DNA from: Rhodoferax sp.
GTDB taxonomy: Bacteria; Pseudomonadota; Gammaproteobacteria; Burkholderiales; Burkholderiaceae_C
Direction of reading: 5' to 3'
DNA length: 64,000 nt
Assembly (NCBI RefSeq): GCF_030646845.1
Contig: NZ_JAUSLE010000028.1
Location: 50,618 to 114,617, forward strand
The translations under genes were made by a program, and so were the position numbers. The notes beneath the pieces were generated by a model. The model saw only the letters and a list, made by a program, of their open reading frames with translations, had not been told where the DNA came from and searched no databases. This document shows, in pieces, positions 17,832-27,717 of the stretch (positions are counted from its first letter, which is position 1; each line of letters starts with the position of its first letter).

Positions 17832-19316
17832 TCACAAGCCCAGAGTCTGCCAAACTTGTTCCACTTTGGCTGTCACCTCGGCGCTCATCTGCATGGGACG
17901 CCCCCACTCGCGCTGGGTCTCACCGGGCCACTTGTTGGTGGCGTCCATGCCCATCTTGCTGCCCAGGCCGCTTGTCGGGGACGCGAAGTCGAGGTAGTCG
18001 ATGGGCGTGTTGTCCACCAGCAGGGTGTCACGCGTCGGGTCCATCCGGGTGGTGATGGCCCAGATGACATCAGCCCAGTCGCGGATGTTGATGTCGTCGT
18101 CGACCACCACGATGAACTTGGTGTACATGAACTGGCGCAGATAGCTCCAGATGCCAAACATCACGCGCCTGGCGTGGCCAGGGTAGGACTTCTTGATGCT
18201 CACCACCGCCAGGCGGTAACTGCAACCTTCGGGCGGCAAATAGAAATCAGTGATCTCGGGGTATTGGCGCTGCAGCAACGGCACAAACAGCTCATTCAAG
18301 GCCAGCCCCAGCGTGGCGGGCTCGTCAGGCGGCTTGCCGGTATAGGTGGAGTGGTAAATCGGCTCACGTTTGAGCGTGATGCGGTCGATGGTGAACACCG
18401 GAAACTCGGCCGTTTCGTTGTAGTAGCCAGTGTGGTCGCCAAACGGGCCTTCCACTGCATGTTCGAACCCACTGGCGTGGGTTGCATCCGGATAGATATG
18501 GCCTTCCAGCACGATCTCTGCCGAAGCGGGCACCCGCAATTCGCTGCCCAGCGCACGGACGACTTCGGTACGGCTGCCGCGCAGCAAACCGGCAAACTGG
18601 TATTCCGACAGGCTGTCGGGCACTGGCGTCACTGCGCCCAGAATCGTGGCCGGGTCGGCCCCCAGCGCCACGCACACCGGGTAGGGCTGGCCGGGGTTTT
18701 GCACCCCATGCTCCCGAAAATCGAGCGCACCGCCGCGATGCGGCAGCCAGCGCATGATGACCTTGTTGCGCGCCAATACCTGCTGGCGGTAAATGCCCAG
18801 GTTCTGGCGCTCCTTGTGCGGCCCTTTGGTGATCACCAGGCCCCAGGTGATCAACGGGGCTACATCGCCGGGCCAGCAATGCTGGATGGGCAAGCGGGCC
18901 AGGTCCACGTCCTGCCCTTCCCACACCACGTCCTGGCAGGCGGCGCTGCGCAACTCTCTGGGTGCCATGTTCCACAAGGTTTTCACCATGCTGCGCATGC
19001 CCATCAGATCTTTGAAACCCTTCGGTGCCTCGGGCTCCTTGAGTGCGGCCAGCACATGGCCAAATTGGCGCAACTCGCTGACGTCGGCCACGCCCATGCC
19101 CAAAGCAACACGGCGCGTCGTACCGAACAGGTTGCCCAACACCGGCATGCTGTACCCGGTCGGATTCTCAAACAGCAAGGCGGGGCCGCCTGCACGCAAG
19201 GTGCGGTCGCACAACGCGGTCATCTCCAGATGGGGGGAGACCGCTGCACTCACCCGCTTGAGCTCGCCCAACTGTTCGAGCTGGGCAATGAAGTCTCTCA
19301 AGTCGCGGTACATCAT
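17832..19316 (-). CDS. ubiD: UbiD decarboxylase (4-hydroxy-3-polyprenylbenzoate decarboxylase)
   Basis: UbiD removes the carboxyl group in ubiquinone synthesis using prenylated FMN. The 494-residue length and landmarks fit: [18 protein letters not shown] at the start, [64 protein letters not shown] and [35 protein letters not shown] near the C-terminus. ubiX lies six bases upstream on the same strand and makes the prenyl-FMN cofactor. Start could be 19316 or the next Met at 19313. Confidence 0.95.
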   Translation of the reverse strand: MMYRDLRDFIAQLEQLGELKRVSAAVSPHLEMTALCDRTLRAGGPALLFENPTGYSMPVLGNLFGTTRRVALGMGVADVSELRQFGHVLAALKEPEAPKGFKDLMGMRSMVKTLWNMAPRELRSAACQDVVWEGQDVDLARLPIQHCWPGDVAPLITWGLVITKGPHKERQNLGIYRQQVLARNKVIMRWLPHRGGALDFREHGVQNPGQPYPVCVALGADPATILGAVTPVPDSLSEYQFAGLLRGSRTEVVRALGSELRVPASAEIVLEGHIYPDATHASGFEHAVEGPFGDHTGYYNETAEFPVFTIDRITLKREPIYHSTYTGKPPDEPATLGLALNELFVPLLQRQYPEITDFYLPPEGCSYRLAVVSIKKSYPGHARRVMFGIWSYLRQFMYTKFIVVVDDDINIRDWADVIWAITTRMDPTRDTLLVDNTPIDYLDFASPTSGLGSKMGMDATNKWPGETQREWGRPMQMSAEVTAKVEQVWQTLGL

Positions 19317-19322
19317 GGTCGC

Positions 19323-19943
19323 CTAGTCAGCGCCGGGCTCGCTCTGCGCGGCCACCTTGAGACCTTGCCAACGTGGCGCCTGTGGCTGGGGCAGTCCCAG
19401 CAAATCGACCACCCGGCTCACTGTGTGATCGATCATGTCGGCCAGGGTCTGCGGTCGGTGATAAAAACTGGGCAAGGGCGGGAAGATGATGCCCCCCATT
19501 TCAGTGACGCTGGTCATATTGCGCAGATGCGCCAGGTTCAGCGGTGTTTCACGCACCATCAAAATCAGTCGGCGCCGTTCCTTCAACATGACATCAGCGG
19601 CCCGCGCGATCAGGTTGTCTGACAGGCCCAAGGCCACGGCTGCCAGCGTACGCATGGAACAGGGCGCCACCACCAGGCCGTCACACTGGAATGAACCGCT
19701 GGCTATTGCCGCGCCCACATCGTGCACCGGGTACGCCACATCGGCCAGAGCCTCGACTTGCGCGCGGTCCATGTCAAGCTCTTGTTGCAGGTTCAGGAAG
19801 CCCGCATCAGACACTGTCAAGTGGGTTTGGACATCGCCCATCTCACGCAACACCTGCAACAGACGAACGCCATACACGGCACCGCTGGCACCGGAGATGG
19901 CGACGACGATGCGTTTTTGGGGAGATGGCGGGACTAGGTGCAC
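19323..19943 (-). CDS. ubiX: Flavin prenyltransferase UbiX
   Basis: UbiX attaches a dimethylallyl group to FMN to make the UbiD cofactor. The 206-residue protein shows RIVVAISGASGAVYGVRLLQVL near the N-terminus, the FMN-binding SFQCDGLVVAPCSMRTLAAVALGLSDNLI, and LILMVRETPLNLAHLRNMTSVTEMGGIIFPP. The start is a GTG at 19943 that overlaps the end of the preceding DGC gene by ten bases, indicating co-translation. Together with ubiD, ubiT, ubiV and ubiU it forms a compact ubiquinone block. Confidence 0.93.
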   Translation of the reverse strand: MHLVPPSPQKRIVVAISGASGAVYGVRLLQVLREMGDVQTHLTVSDAGFLNLQQELDMDRAQVEALADVAYPVHDVGAAIASGSFQCDGLVVAPCSMRTLAAVALGLSDNLIARAADVMLKERRRLILMVRETPLNLAHLRNMTSVTEMGGIIFPPLPSFYHRPQTLADMIDHTVSRVVDLLGLPQPQAPRWQGLKVAAQSEPGAD

Positions 19944-20344
19944 AGGCTGCCCGATCCGGCGACAGTCCGCGGAGATACCTGCAGGTCCGCCATGACGCGG
20001 GTGATCAGGGCCTCGACCTCTCCGGGGTCAAAGTCGGCGTGGTAACGCTTCTTCACGCCATACTGGTTCAACTGGTAATACCGGTCGGCCTCGATGGCAT
20101 GGCGGGACAGGCAGCTCCTGACGCAGGCCAGCGGACAACCGTCCAGCGCCACAATGGGGCGCCCCGAATTGGCGATCTTCAGCAGGTAGGGCACGTCACC
20201 GCCCACACCGGCAATGCAGGACATTTCCGCCACACCGCGTCGATCCAGTTGCAGGGCCACATGATTGGCCAGCTGCGCTGCGCTGGAGCAACCGGAGCAG
20301 GAATAGACAAGCGGCAGATGGTATTTGGCCGGGCGCATGGACAT
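19934..20344 (-). CDS. DGC-domain protein (predicted zinc-binding)
   Basis: A 136-residue protein of the DGC family, named for the Asp-Gly-Cys motif seen here as VALDGCPLACVRSCL. A second Cys pair YSCSGCSSAAQLANHVALQLD lies near the N-terminus, and CIAGVGGDVPYLLKIA follows, so several Cys could bind a metal or cluster. The biochemical role of DGC proteins is not established to my knowledge. It sits between ubiT and ubiX and overlaps ubiX, which ties it to ubiquinone synthesis or anaerobic metabolism. A GTG at 20347 is an alternative start. Confidence 0.75.
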   Translation of the reverse strand: MSMRPAKYHLPLVYSCSGCSSAAQLANHVALQLDRRGVAEMSCIAGVGGDVPYLLKIANSGRPIVALDGCPLACVRSCLSRHAIEADRYYQLNQYGVKKRYHADFDPGEVEALITRVMADLQVSPRTVAGSGSLCT

Positions 20345-20357
20345 CACTGCGTTTATG

Positions 20358-20831
20358 TCAGCGGGCCGCCCGTCTTGCCTTCAAGCGCGCCAGCAACTGC
20401 GCCGGCTTGAATTGCTCTAAATTGAGCACTGGCAACTCAATCGCATCCAGCGTGTTCTTCACCAGCAAGCCCAGCTCGGTATCACCCTCCATGGACAACC
20501 GGCGACTGAAAAAGAGCGTGTCCGGGTCTTCCTGACGGCGCGCCAGCAAGACAAAGTCATAGGCACTGGCGCTGATCGTCAGGTCGGCTGCACCCTTGTT
20601 CTGGCTGGCTGAGAAGCTGCCGTTGACCCATTCAAAATCAAATGCCCATTGGGCATCGGTCACACGCAGACGCAGCTTCTTGCCCAGCAGCATTTGCGTG
20701 ACATCGAGCGCCAGCATGCGCGCCAGCGCCAGGTTCAGGCCAGTCACAAAGAGCATGGACCCCGGATAGGCCGGCAGGCGGGACAAGAGATGTCCCACAG
20801 GTTGGGGTAACAGAAACGGACTGGCGTTCAT
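20358..20831 (-). CDS. ubiT: SCP2-domain protein UbiT (O2-independent ubiquinone synthesis)
   Basis: UbiT is a lipid-binding SCP2 protein needed for ubiquinone synthesis without oxygen. This 157-residue protein has the SCP2 core (LRLRVTDAQWAFDFEWVNGSFSAS, ADLTISASAYDFVLLARRQEDPDTLFFSRRLSMEGDTELGLLVKNTLDAIEL). The start at 20831 has GGAGG eight bases ahead. It lies 18 bases after ubiV on the same strand. Family and context agree. Confidence 0.88.
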   Translation of the reverse strand: MNASPFLLPQPVGHLLSRLPAYPGSMLFVTGLNLALARMLALDVTQMLLGKKLRLRVTDAQWAFDFEWVNGSFSASQNKGAADLTISASAYDFVLLARRQEDPDTLFFSRRLSMEGDTELGLLVKNTLDAIELPVLNLEQFKPAQLLARLKARRAAR

Positions 20832-20849
20832 GGTGGGGACCTCCAGCTT

Positions 20850-21764
20850 CTACGCATGTTCTGGCTGAGCCGCCAGCTGCTCCAGCCCGGGCTTGCCGAA
20901 CCAGTAGCCATTGCACCCTTGATCCGGCATCAGACCCGCCATCGCCTGCATGGCGTCAACGGCGGTGGCTTGGTGCGTCAACACGCCATGGAACAAATTG
21001 ACAATCTCGACGGTGTGTTGCGACTGCGGGCTGATCCGCACAACATCAACACCCAACTCGCGCATGGCGTCCAGTTCAGGCAACAGGTTGTACACACGGG
21101 CCGACTGGGTTTGCGTGCCATTGAGAACAAGAAAGCCCTCGCTTTCACGGGTTCGCATCATCAAGCCATCGGCATGGTCCAGGCAACTGAACTGGCAATC
21201 ATCCTTGGGCAGATTGCGGTGGCGCGCGGTGAAGCAGCGCGCGGAAAATGCCAGCGGCATGCGGCCATAGGCGAAGACTTCGGTTTCCAGGCCCTGAGGG
21301 CGACCCTGCTGCATCAGCGCCAGGTCGTCACGCCCCATCTCCAGCGGCATCACCCAACGTTTGACGCCCAGACCTGCCATCCACTGCAGTGTGGGCACGT
21401 TGTAGATATTGAGGTGAGGGCCGGCGATGAAGGGGGATTTGCCCGACAGACAATGCACGGCCCCCATGTCATTGGCTTCGACCGTGAAATCGCCATTGAC
21501 CGACATGTCGGTGATTTTGTGCAGCACCGTGACATCGGCGCCCGATTCGATCAGCACCTGGGTGGACAGCACCACCTCCTTGCCGGCATCCAGTAGACGC
21601 GCGGCAATGCTTAACCAGTCGGCCAACCGCAGCTCGTGGCGACGAGAACAGACCGTTTCCCCCAGATACACAATATCCACCGGTGATGCCGCAATGGCGT
21701 CATAGAAACTGAACACCGCATCGCGCTGCCAGTAATACAACAAGGGCCCTAATGCGAGTTTCAT
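20850..21764 (-). CDS. ubiV: U32-family protein UbiV (O2-independent ubiquinone hydroxylation)
   Basis: UbiV works with UbiU as an iron-sulfur protein pair that hydroxylates ubiquinone precursors without O2. The 304-residue protein has the U32 fold ([53 protein letters not shown]). The Cys of ETVCSRR plus [18 protein letters not shown] supply the four Cys expected to hold a 4Fe-4S cluster. The ATG at 21764 lies two bases after the ubiU stop (TGAGCATG), so translation is coupled; an upstream in-frame start at 21776 would run into ubiU. Confidence 0.9.
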   Translation of the reverse strand: MKLALGPLLYYWQRDAVFSFYDAIAASPVDIVYLGETVCSRRHELRLADWLSIAARLLDAGKEVVLSTQVLIESGADVTVLHKITDMSVNGDFTVEANDMGAVHCLSGKSPFIAGPHLNIYNVPTLQWMAGLGVKRWVMPLEMGRDDLALMQQGRPQGLETEVFAYGRMPLAFSARCFTARHRNLPKDDCQFSCLDHADGLMMRTRESEGFLVLNGTQTQSARVYNLLPELDAMRELGVDVVRISPQSQHTVEIVNLFHGVLTHQATAVDAMQAMAGLMPDQGCNGYWFGKPGLEQLAAQPEHA

Positions 21765-21766
21765 GC

Positions 21767-22825
21767 TCATTTCCATGGTCGGTGATAGGCGCCCAAGGTG
21801 TGCTGCTGACCTTCGGCCACCTTGTCCAGATCGCTCATCCAGGCCGGCTTGGCGGAATAGCGGTGCGGGTTGTCACGACAGCTGTCAATGGCTTCGCGCC
21901 ACACCTTGGTGACTTGCGCCACATAGGCCGGGCTGCGCTGGCGCCCTTCAATCTTGATGGCCCGCACACCCATCTTCATCAACTGGGGCAGCAGGGCCAG
22001 TGTATTGAGGCTGGTGGGCTCCTCAATCGCGTAGTAGTTTTTCTCGTCCCCCACGTCGAAGCGCCCCTTGCACAGGGTCGGATAGCCCGCGTTTTCTCCA
22101 GCCGCGTAGCGGTCGATCAGCACACCGTTCAGACGCGACTCGCGCCCCTGTGGCGTCTCCGTCCAGCGCACCGCCTTGGGCGGCGAGCACACGCCGTTGG
22201 TATTGGGCGCCTCGCCCGTCACATAGGAAGACAGCGCACAGCGCCCCTCGACCATCACGCACAGGCTGCCAAAACCAAAAACTTCGATTTCGACCGGGGT
22301 TTTTTCGACCACTTGCTCGACCTGGGTGAGCGACAGCACGCGCGGCAGTACGGCGCGGGCAATGCCAAAGTGCTGATGGTAAAAATTGATCGCCTCGTAA
22401 TTGGTGGCGGACCCTTGAACCGACAGGTGCAGTCTGAGCTCCGGGTGGTGCTTGACGGCGTAGCTCATCAAACCCGGGTCCGCCAGGATCACGGCATGGA
22501 CACCGCTCTGCGCCGCGCGGTCAATCGCGTTGCGCCACACCTGCGGACTGGCCGCCTGCGGGTAGGTATTGAGGGCCAGCAATACTTTTCGACCCCGGTC
22601 ATGCGCATAGCGGATACCGGTGTTGATGGCCGCTTCATCGAAATTCAGGCCGGCGAAATTGCGTGCGTTGGTGGCGTCGCGAAAGCCCAGGTAAACGCAA
22701 TCCGCGCCATGGTCGACAGCGGCTTTGAGGGCAGGCAGGCTGCCTGCCGGGCAGACCAGTTCCATGGACGCTGTGACAGGGGCATCTACCGGAGATGCAG
22801 GAGAACGGTCGACGATGGAATTCAT
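21767..22825 (-). CDS. ubiU: U32-family protein UbiU (O2-independent ubiquinone hydroxylation)
   Basis: Partner of UbiV in O2-independent ring hydroxylation. The 352-residue protein contains [37 protein letters not shown], the U32 signature region [37 protein letters not shown] with three Cys, and YPTLCKGRF with the fourth. These Cys are placed as in UbiU cluster ligands. About 20 residues precede the usual MELVCPAG, so the true start may be the Met at 22765 rather than 22825. It is first in a minus-strand block ubiU-V-T-DGC-X-D. Confidence 0.9.
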   Translation of the reverse strand: MNSIVDRSPASPVDAPVTASMELVCPAGSLPALKAAVDHGADCVYLGFRDATNARNFAGLNFDEAAINTGIRYAHDRGRKVLLALNTYPQAASPQVWRNAIDRAAQSGVHAVILADPGLMSYAVKHHPELRLHLSVQGSATNYEAINFYHQHFGIARAVLPRVLSLTQVEQVVEKTPVEIEVFGFGSLCVMVEGRCALSSYVTGEAPNTNGVCSPPKAVRWTETPQGRESRLNGVLIDRYAAGENAGYPTLCKGRFDVGDEKNYYAIEEPTSLNTLALLPQLMKMGVRAIKIEGRQRSPAYVAQVTKVWREAIDSCRDNPHRYSAKPAWMSDLDKVAEGQQHTLGAYHRPWK

Positions 22826-22998
22826 CTTGGGCCTGGAAATGGGTCACCGTTACCGGGTGTCTCGTTACCCGCCCCGACAGGCAGGCAGTTTTTCATGGAG
22901 CAAAGGTATCAGACCTCACGCAGAGGTCCGATGACTTGGGTCAACCAAGTGGGAGTTAAATGAAATCGCCCAACCAACCATGACTCAACTGGCGGGAG

Positions 22999-23289
22999 TC
23001 AACCGCCGCAACCGCCGCCGCAACAACCACCGGAAGCCGCGCTCGCAACCTTGGCGCTTTTGCCGATCTGGACGCGCCACACCTGCGGGCCCTTTTCCAG
23101 GTAACTCCAGCTGAAAAGACCGGGCGAACGCATCTGAAACTGCTCATTCAGGGGTTGCGGGTCGTGGTCATTGATCAACTCCATCGTCTGCCCCGGCAGC
23201 AGGGCCTCGAAACTGTTGAATATCAACGAATGCCGCTGTGGCGGGGCGATCTGGCGCAGATCGATGGCGCTTGCGAGGGATGCAGTCAT
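22999..23289 (-). CDS. DUF2249 protein with Cys-rich tail
   Basis: A 96-residue protein whose body is a DUF2249 fold (IDLRQIAPPQRHSLIFNSFEALLPGQTMELINDHDPQPL, followed by FSWSYLEKGPQVWRVQI). The last ten residues are GGCCGGGCGG, a Cys cluster that may bind metal. DUF2249 proteins are often found near anaerobic respiration and NO-related genes; their function is not settled. It is read toward ubiU but is separated from it by about 170 bases. The ATG at 23289 is used rather than the upstream one at 23322 because it is the family-like N-terminus. Confidence 0.7.
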   Translation of the reverse strand: MTASLASAIDLRQIAPPQRHSLIFNSFEALLPGQTMELINDHDPQPLNEQFQMRSPGLFSWSYLEKGPQVWRVQIGKSAKVASAASGGCCGGGCGG

Positions 23290-23473
23290 GGGATGGTCTT
23301 TCAACTGGATTGGCTTTGTCAAACAAAACGGCTTACAAACATGTACTAATAATGCCTCTTTAATGTAGTCGCAAAAGGCAGAAAAAGCAATCTACAGGAT
23401 GAATCTTTGAGCACGCTCAGTGACAAAACTGGGAGAATGCAAGTCAATTCTTGCGCTACATCAAACATCCTCC

Positions 23474-24643
23474 ATGAACCGACACCTCTGGCTGCTGGCC
23501 ATCTGCCAGGGACTTTTCCTGACCAACAACGTGACCTTCATCGCCATCAACGGCCTGGTGGGTCTGAGCCTGGCGCCGCTGGGCTGGATGGCAACCCTGC
23601 CGGTCATGGGCTATGTGGTCGGCGGCGCCCTGTCCACCGGGCTGGTGGCCAAAACGCAGCACCGATTTGGTCGCAAGATGTCGTTTCAGCTGGGCCTGGC
23701 AGTGGCGCTGGCATCGAGCCTGCTGTGCGCGTACGCCGCCGTGAACAAGGATTTCTGGCTGCTGTGCGTCGCCACGGTGATCGCGGGCTACTACAACGCC
23801 AACGCGGGTCTGTACCGCTTTGCAGCGGCTGAACTGGCCGAGCCGGCCTGGCGCGAGAAGGCCGTCTCGCTGGTGATGGCCGGCGGCCTGATTGGGGCAG
23901 TGCTCGGGCCCAACCTGGCCCAGCAGACCCGCACCATGATGAACGCGCCCTTTGCAGGGGCCTACATCGCCCTGGCTGCCGTCGCCCTGCTGTCCATGGT
24001 CATCCTCAGCTTCATTGATTTCCCGCCGCCACTGCCCAAAAAATCCGGCAGCGGAGGCCGGCCGCTGAGCGAAATCATGCGCCAGCCCGCCTTCATAGTG
24101 GCGGCCGCCACCGGCGCCCTGGGCTACGGCGTGATGAACCTGCTGATGGCGGCCACGCCACTGGCCATGCAGCAGTGCAGCCTGCCTTTTTCCGACGTGG
24201 CGCTGGTGCTGGAATGGCATGTGATTGGCATGTTTGCACCGGGATTTTTCACCGGCCATTTGATCAAGCGCTTTGGCACGCTGCCCATCATGGGCGTGGG
24301 TGTCGCGCTCAACGCGCTGTGCATCGTGGTGGCGCTGTCCGGCGTTGAACTGCAGCAGTTTTTGATTGCGCTGTTTTTGCTGGGCGTGGGCTGGAACTTC
24401 CTGTTCACCGGCAGCACCACACTGTCGCTGCAAACCTACTCGCCCGAAGAAAAAGACCGGGCGCAGGGTGCCCTGAACTTCTTTGTGTTCGCCACACTGG
24501 CCCTGAGCTCATTTGCCTCCGGCGTGCTGGTCACCACACGCGGCTGGGCGCTGCTCAACTACGGCTCGCTGGTGCCGGTCGCATTGACCGCCGCGTCACT
24601 GGTCTGGCTGTGGACGCAGCAGCGCCGCGCGCTGGCTGCTTGA
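23474..24643 (+). CDS. Major facilitator superfamily transporter
   Basis: A 389-residue inner-membrane carrier with about 12 hydrophobic segments. The MFS loop 2-3 region reads GLVAKTQHRFGRKMSFQLG, and there is a second half with GHLIKRFGTLPIMGVGVALNALCI. The substrate cannot be told. The ATG at 23474 removes an 18-residue unsupported extension. An FNR-like TTGCGCTACATCAA lies only ten bases before the start, too close for activation of this gene. Confidence 0.82.
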   Translation: MNRHLWLLAICQGLFLTNNVTFIAINGLVGLSLAPLGWMATLPVMGYVVGGALSTGLVAKTQHRFGRKMSFQLGLAVALASSLLCAYAAVNKDFWLLCVATVIAGYYNANAGLYRFAAAELAEPAWREKAVSLVMAGGLIGAVLGPNLAQQTRTMMNAPFAGAYIALAAVALLSMVILSFIDFPPPLPKKSGSGGRPLSEIMRQPAFIVAAATGALGYGVMNLLMAATPLAMQQCSLPFSDVALVLEWHVIGMFAPGFFTGHLIKRFGTLPIMGVGVALNALCIVVALSGVELQQFLIALFLLGVGWNFLFTGSTTLSLQTYSPEEKDRAQGALNFFVFATLALSSFASGVLVTTRGWALLNYGSLVPVALTAASLVWLWTQQRRALAA

Positions 24644-24657
24644 GGCCCCCTGCGGAT

Positions 24658-25500
24658 CTAGAACCGGGCATCCAGCCACTGCTTGAGCGCGGCAAACACG
24701 GGCTCGGGATTGAGCTCATTGAAGATCTCATGGTAGAGCGTCTCAAAGCAGCGTGAGCTCACCACCTGCTTCGGAGCGGCTGCGGCAAAGGCCCGGCTGC
24801 CCGCCGGGTTGACCAGTTTGTCGGCCCCGGCGTACATCAACAGCGTGGGCAATTTCCAGGTCGGCGCCAATGCCACCGTGGCCGGCCCGCCCTCCGCAAT
24901 GAAGCGCGCGAGCCGGCCTGACACACGGTCATGCACTAGTTTGTCAGCGCGGTAAGCCGCCACAACGGCCGGGTCATGTGAAATGAGCGAGGCATCCAGG
25001 CCGTTGCCGACCCGCAAGTTGGGAGCGATTTTGGGCAGTACCGCCAGCAGCAGTTTCTGGACGGCATTGAGCCCCGGGTCCAGCGCAGGCGAAGACATGA
25101 CCAGGGCCTCCACCGGCCGGATGGCCAGCGCCACAAAACGCCCCGCCACCAGACCGCCCATGCTGTGCCCCAGCAATATCAGCGGCGTCCTGGCTTTCAT
25201 GCGCGCCCGGGTGCTGTCGATGACATCGGCCAGATCGTCCAGCAAACGGTTGTCGGTGGGCAGGCCGCCACGTGGCCCGCCCGACTCGCCATGGCCATAC
25301 TGGTCATACCCTCGCACGGCAAATCCCCAGTCATTGAGCTGACGGGCCACATGGTCATAACGGCCGGCATGTTCGCCCAATCCGTGCACCAGGACGACGA
25401 CGCCCCGCAAGGTCCTGCCCGGACCCAGCGGCCAATCCTGAATGGCAACGTTGTCGCCATCGCTGGCAACAAAGGTGGTGAGCGTGCTTTCGGTATTCAT
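24658..25500 (-). CDS. Alpha/beta hydrolase, monoacylglycerol lipase-like
   Basis: A 280-residue serine hydrolase. The nucleophile elbow is LLGHSMGGLVAG, with the oxyanion motif VVVLVHGLGEHAGRYDHVA. The acid is in MYAGADKLVNPAGS and the His in FETLYHEIFNE, so the Ser-Asp-His triad of the monoglyceride lipase/lysophospholipase group is complete. It is cytoplasmic with no signal peptide. It converges with the MFS gene, 14 bases apart. The true substrate is not known. Confidence 0.85.
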   Translation of the reverse strand: MNTESTLTTFVASDGDNVAIQDWPLGPGRTLRGVVVLVHGLGEHAGRYDHVARQLNDWGFAVRGYDQYGHGESGGPRGGLPTDNRLLDDLADVIDSTRARMKARTPLILLGHSMGGLVAGRFVALAIRPVEALVMSSPALDPGLNAVQKLLLAVLPKIAPNLRVGNGLDASLISHDPAVVAAYRADKLVHDRVSGRLARFIAEGGPATVALAPTWKLPTLLMYAGADKLVNPAGSRAFAAAAPKQVVSSRCFETLYHEIFNELNPEPVFAALKQWLDARF

Positions 25501-25514
25501 AAGTCGGTCAATTA

Positions 25515-27494
25515 TCAGGTTGATGAATGGCCCAATGCCCGCGGTCGCAGTTCAGTCACCCCGGCGCCGGTCAGCTTGAACACGGCCACCGCCTGCGCCA
25601 GGCGCTGCGCCTGATCGCGCAGGCTCTCCGCCGCCGCCGCCGACTGCTCCACCAGCGCCGCGTTTTGCTGCGTCATCTGGTCCAGCTGATTCACGGCGGT
25701 ATTGACCTGGCCAATGCCGTCCGACTGCTCGGCCGCAGCGGCCGAAATCTCGCCAATGATGTCGCTGACCCGTTTGACCGAGCCAACGATCTCATCCATC
25801 GTGTTGCCGGCGTTTTGCACCAGTCTGGAGCCCGACTCGACTCGCTCAACCGACGCCCCGATCAGGGTCTTGATTTCCCTGGCCGCCTCGGCACTGCGTT
25901 GCGCCAGACTGCGCACTTCACTGGCCACCACCGCAAATCCGCGGCCCTGCTCACCGGCCCTGGCCGCCTCCACGGCCGCGTTCAGGGCCAGGATGTTGGT
26001 CTGAAAGGCAATGCCGTCAATGACGCTGATGATGTCAGCAATTTTCCGGGAACTTTGGTTGATCTCGTTCATGGTGGTGACCACCTGGCCCACGACGGCA
26101 CCACCGCGTGCCGCCACTTCTGCGGCGGACGCTGCCAGCTGGTTGGCCTGTCGCGCGGCATCGGCGGATTGCTTCACGGTCCCGGTGAGTTGCTCCATGC
26201 TCGACGCCGTGCGCTGCAGGTTGCTTGCAGTCTGCTCGGTGCGCACACTCAGGTCCTGGTTGCCACTGGCGATCTCGGAACTGGCCGTGCCGATGCTGTC
26301 GACCGAAGCGCGCACTTGCGACAGGGCTTGCAGGTAGCGCTGTCGCATGCCTTCAACCTCATTCACCAATGCACCGATCTCGTCTTGTCGATCCGTATGA
26401 AAGGCTTGCGTCAAATCGCCGTGGGCCACTGCCGTGACGGCGCCGGTGAGTTCACCCAGCGGTTGGCTTACCGTGCGACGTACCAGCGCGTAAAGCCCGA
26501 CACCCAGCAAGACGGTGGTCGCGGCTAGCAGTCCCCAGATGACGGCCATGTTGGTCCAGTACCTGGCCATGGACTCGCTCTCGGATACCTCCGCGACTAG
26601 CCATCCCGCGCCCGATTTGGTCTTGCGCATGACCGCCCATTTGTCGGCCGTCTTGTCTCCCAGGACCGTGATTGCATCGCGCACATACCCGTCCGGCGCT
26701 GCAGCAAGGGCCGCCAAGAACTTCTCAGCCTGCGGATAGGCTTCCAGAACCTTCTTGCCCTTGGCCGTCGGATGCACGGTGAAGCGCGCCTCGGCCAGCG
26801 GACCCGGCGAATTGATGAAATAGACGCCCCCGCTCTGAAAAAACCGCATCTCCGAAATCTGCTTTTCCACGGCCGCCTGCTGCAGCGAAATGTCACTGCC
26901 CACGAAAAAGATCCCCACGACAGCCCCCGCCGCGTTTTTGATCGGGTCGTAGTGGGTCATGTAGGCCTTGCCAAACAGCACTGCAGGCCCTGTGTAGGCC
27001 TGGCCCGCCGACACCAACTTGTAGGCCGGGTGGGTGCGGTCCAGCAATGTTCCCAAAGCGCGCTCCCCGTCCTGCTTCTTGAGGGACGTGGTGATGCGCA
27101 AGAAATCCTCCCCCTTTTTGACAAAAACCGTGGCCACCCCGCCCGTGTCCCGGGTGTATTTATCCACGGCGCCGGTGTCGTTGTTGACGACCGCACCATA
27201 GCTATTGAGTTCACCCGTGGCTTCATTCAGGGTGGGCACTGGATCGAAATCCTGCCGGAAGCTCTTGTAGGAACGCAACGCCAGTTCGCGGTTGGTCTGA
27301 TCGGACGCATCGGCCACGGCCACAATGCTCTGGACGCGCTCGGCCACCGACGTCTCCATCAGGGCGTGCGTGCTGCGCTGTTCAATGACGCCGATGGCAA
27401 CACTGACCGCCAGCAGCACGGCAGCCAGCCCGCCAAGGGACAACAGCGCCAGCCTGCGCGCAACTGACTGGTTTTGAGCGGTGGATTGATCCAT
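25515..27494 (-). CDS. Methyl-accepting chemotaxis protein with Cache sensor
   Basis: A 659-residue chemoreceptor. It has an N-terminal membrane helix (about residues 15-33), a large periplasmic Cache-type sensor (about 35-310, with KGEDFLRITTSLKKQDGERALGTLLD, TGPAVLFGKAYMTHYDPIKNAAGAVVGIFFVGSD), a second membrane helix (MAVIWGLLAATTVLLGVGLYALV), a HAMP domain, and the signalling coiled coil. The hairpin tip reads ISVIDGIAFQTNILALNAAVEAARAGEQGRGFAVVASEVR, the strict MCP signature. There is no C-terminal NWETF-type CheR tether. Ligand unknown. Confidence 0.93.
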   Translation of the reverse strand: MDQSTAQNQSVARRLALLSLGGLAAVLLAVSVAIGVIEQRSTHALMETSVAERVQSIVAVADASDQTNRELALRSYKSFRQDFDPVPTLNEATGELNSYGAVVNNDTGAVDKYTRDTGGVATVFVKKGEDFLRITTSLKKQDGERALGTLLDRTHPAYKLVSAGQAYTGPAVLFGKAYMTHYDPIKNAAGAVVGIFFVGSDISLQQAAVEKQISEMRFFQSGGVYFINSPGPLAEARFTVHPTAKGKKVLEAYPQAEKFLAALAAAPDGYVRDAITVLGDKTADKWAVMRKTKSGAGWLVAEVSESESMARYWTNMAVIWGLLAATTVLLGVGLYALVRRTVSQPLGELTGAVTAVAHGDLTQAFHTDRQDEIGALVNEVEGMRQRYLQALSQVRASVDSIGTASSEIASGNQDLSVRTEQTASNLQRTASSMEQLTGTVKQSADAARQANQLAASAAEVAARGGAVVGQVVTTMNEINQSSRKIADIISVIDGIAFQTNILALNAAVEAARAGEQGRGFAVVASEVRSLAQRSAEAAREIKTLIGASVERVESGSRLVQNAGNTMDEIVGSVKRVSDIIGEISAAAAEQSDGIGQVNTAVNQLDQMTQQNAALVEQSAAAAESLRDQAQRLAQAVAVFKLTGAGVTELRPRALGHSST

Positions 27495-27717
27495 GTCGAC
27501 GTCTTTCGGAGAGTTATGAGAAGGGCCCAGGCTCTTCAGCCTCGCGTATGGCTGGAAACCGTGGTTCCGGTACCGGGAGGTGCCGTCGACCTGAGTCTAA
27601 TGGGGTTCATCTGTGCTCCGCCTGCTGGATAACACCGAGGCATGAAAATACCGGGAGCGTATCGTGCGATAGTTTCGCCTTTGCCAACGCCCGATTTCCG
27701 TACAAGAACCAAAGCCT

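Noticed and set aside
17691..19622. 643-codon plus-strand frame across ubiD
   Set aside because: Antisense to ubiD and ubiX, no family features.
22920..22960. CTTGGGTCAACCAAG dyad before ubiU
   Set aside because: It is symmetrical but does not match FNR or other known sites, and it is short enough to be chance.
23451..23464. TTGCGCTACATCAA, FNR-like
   Set aside because: Matches eight of ten, but lies ten bases before the MFS start, too close for activation, and 160 bases from the divergent DUF2249 gene. It is kept only as a weak possibility.
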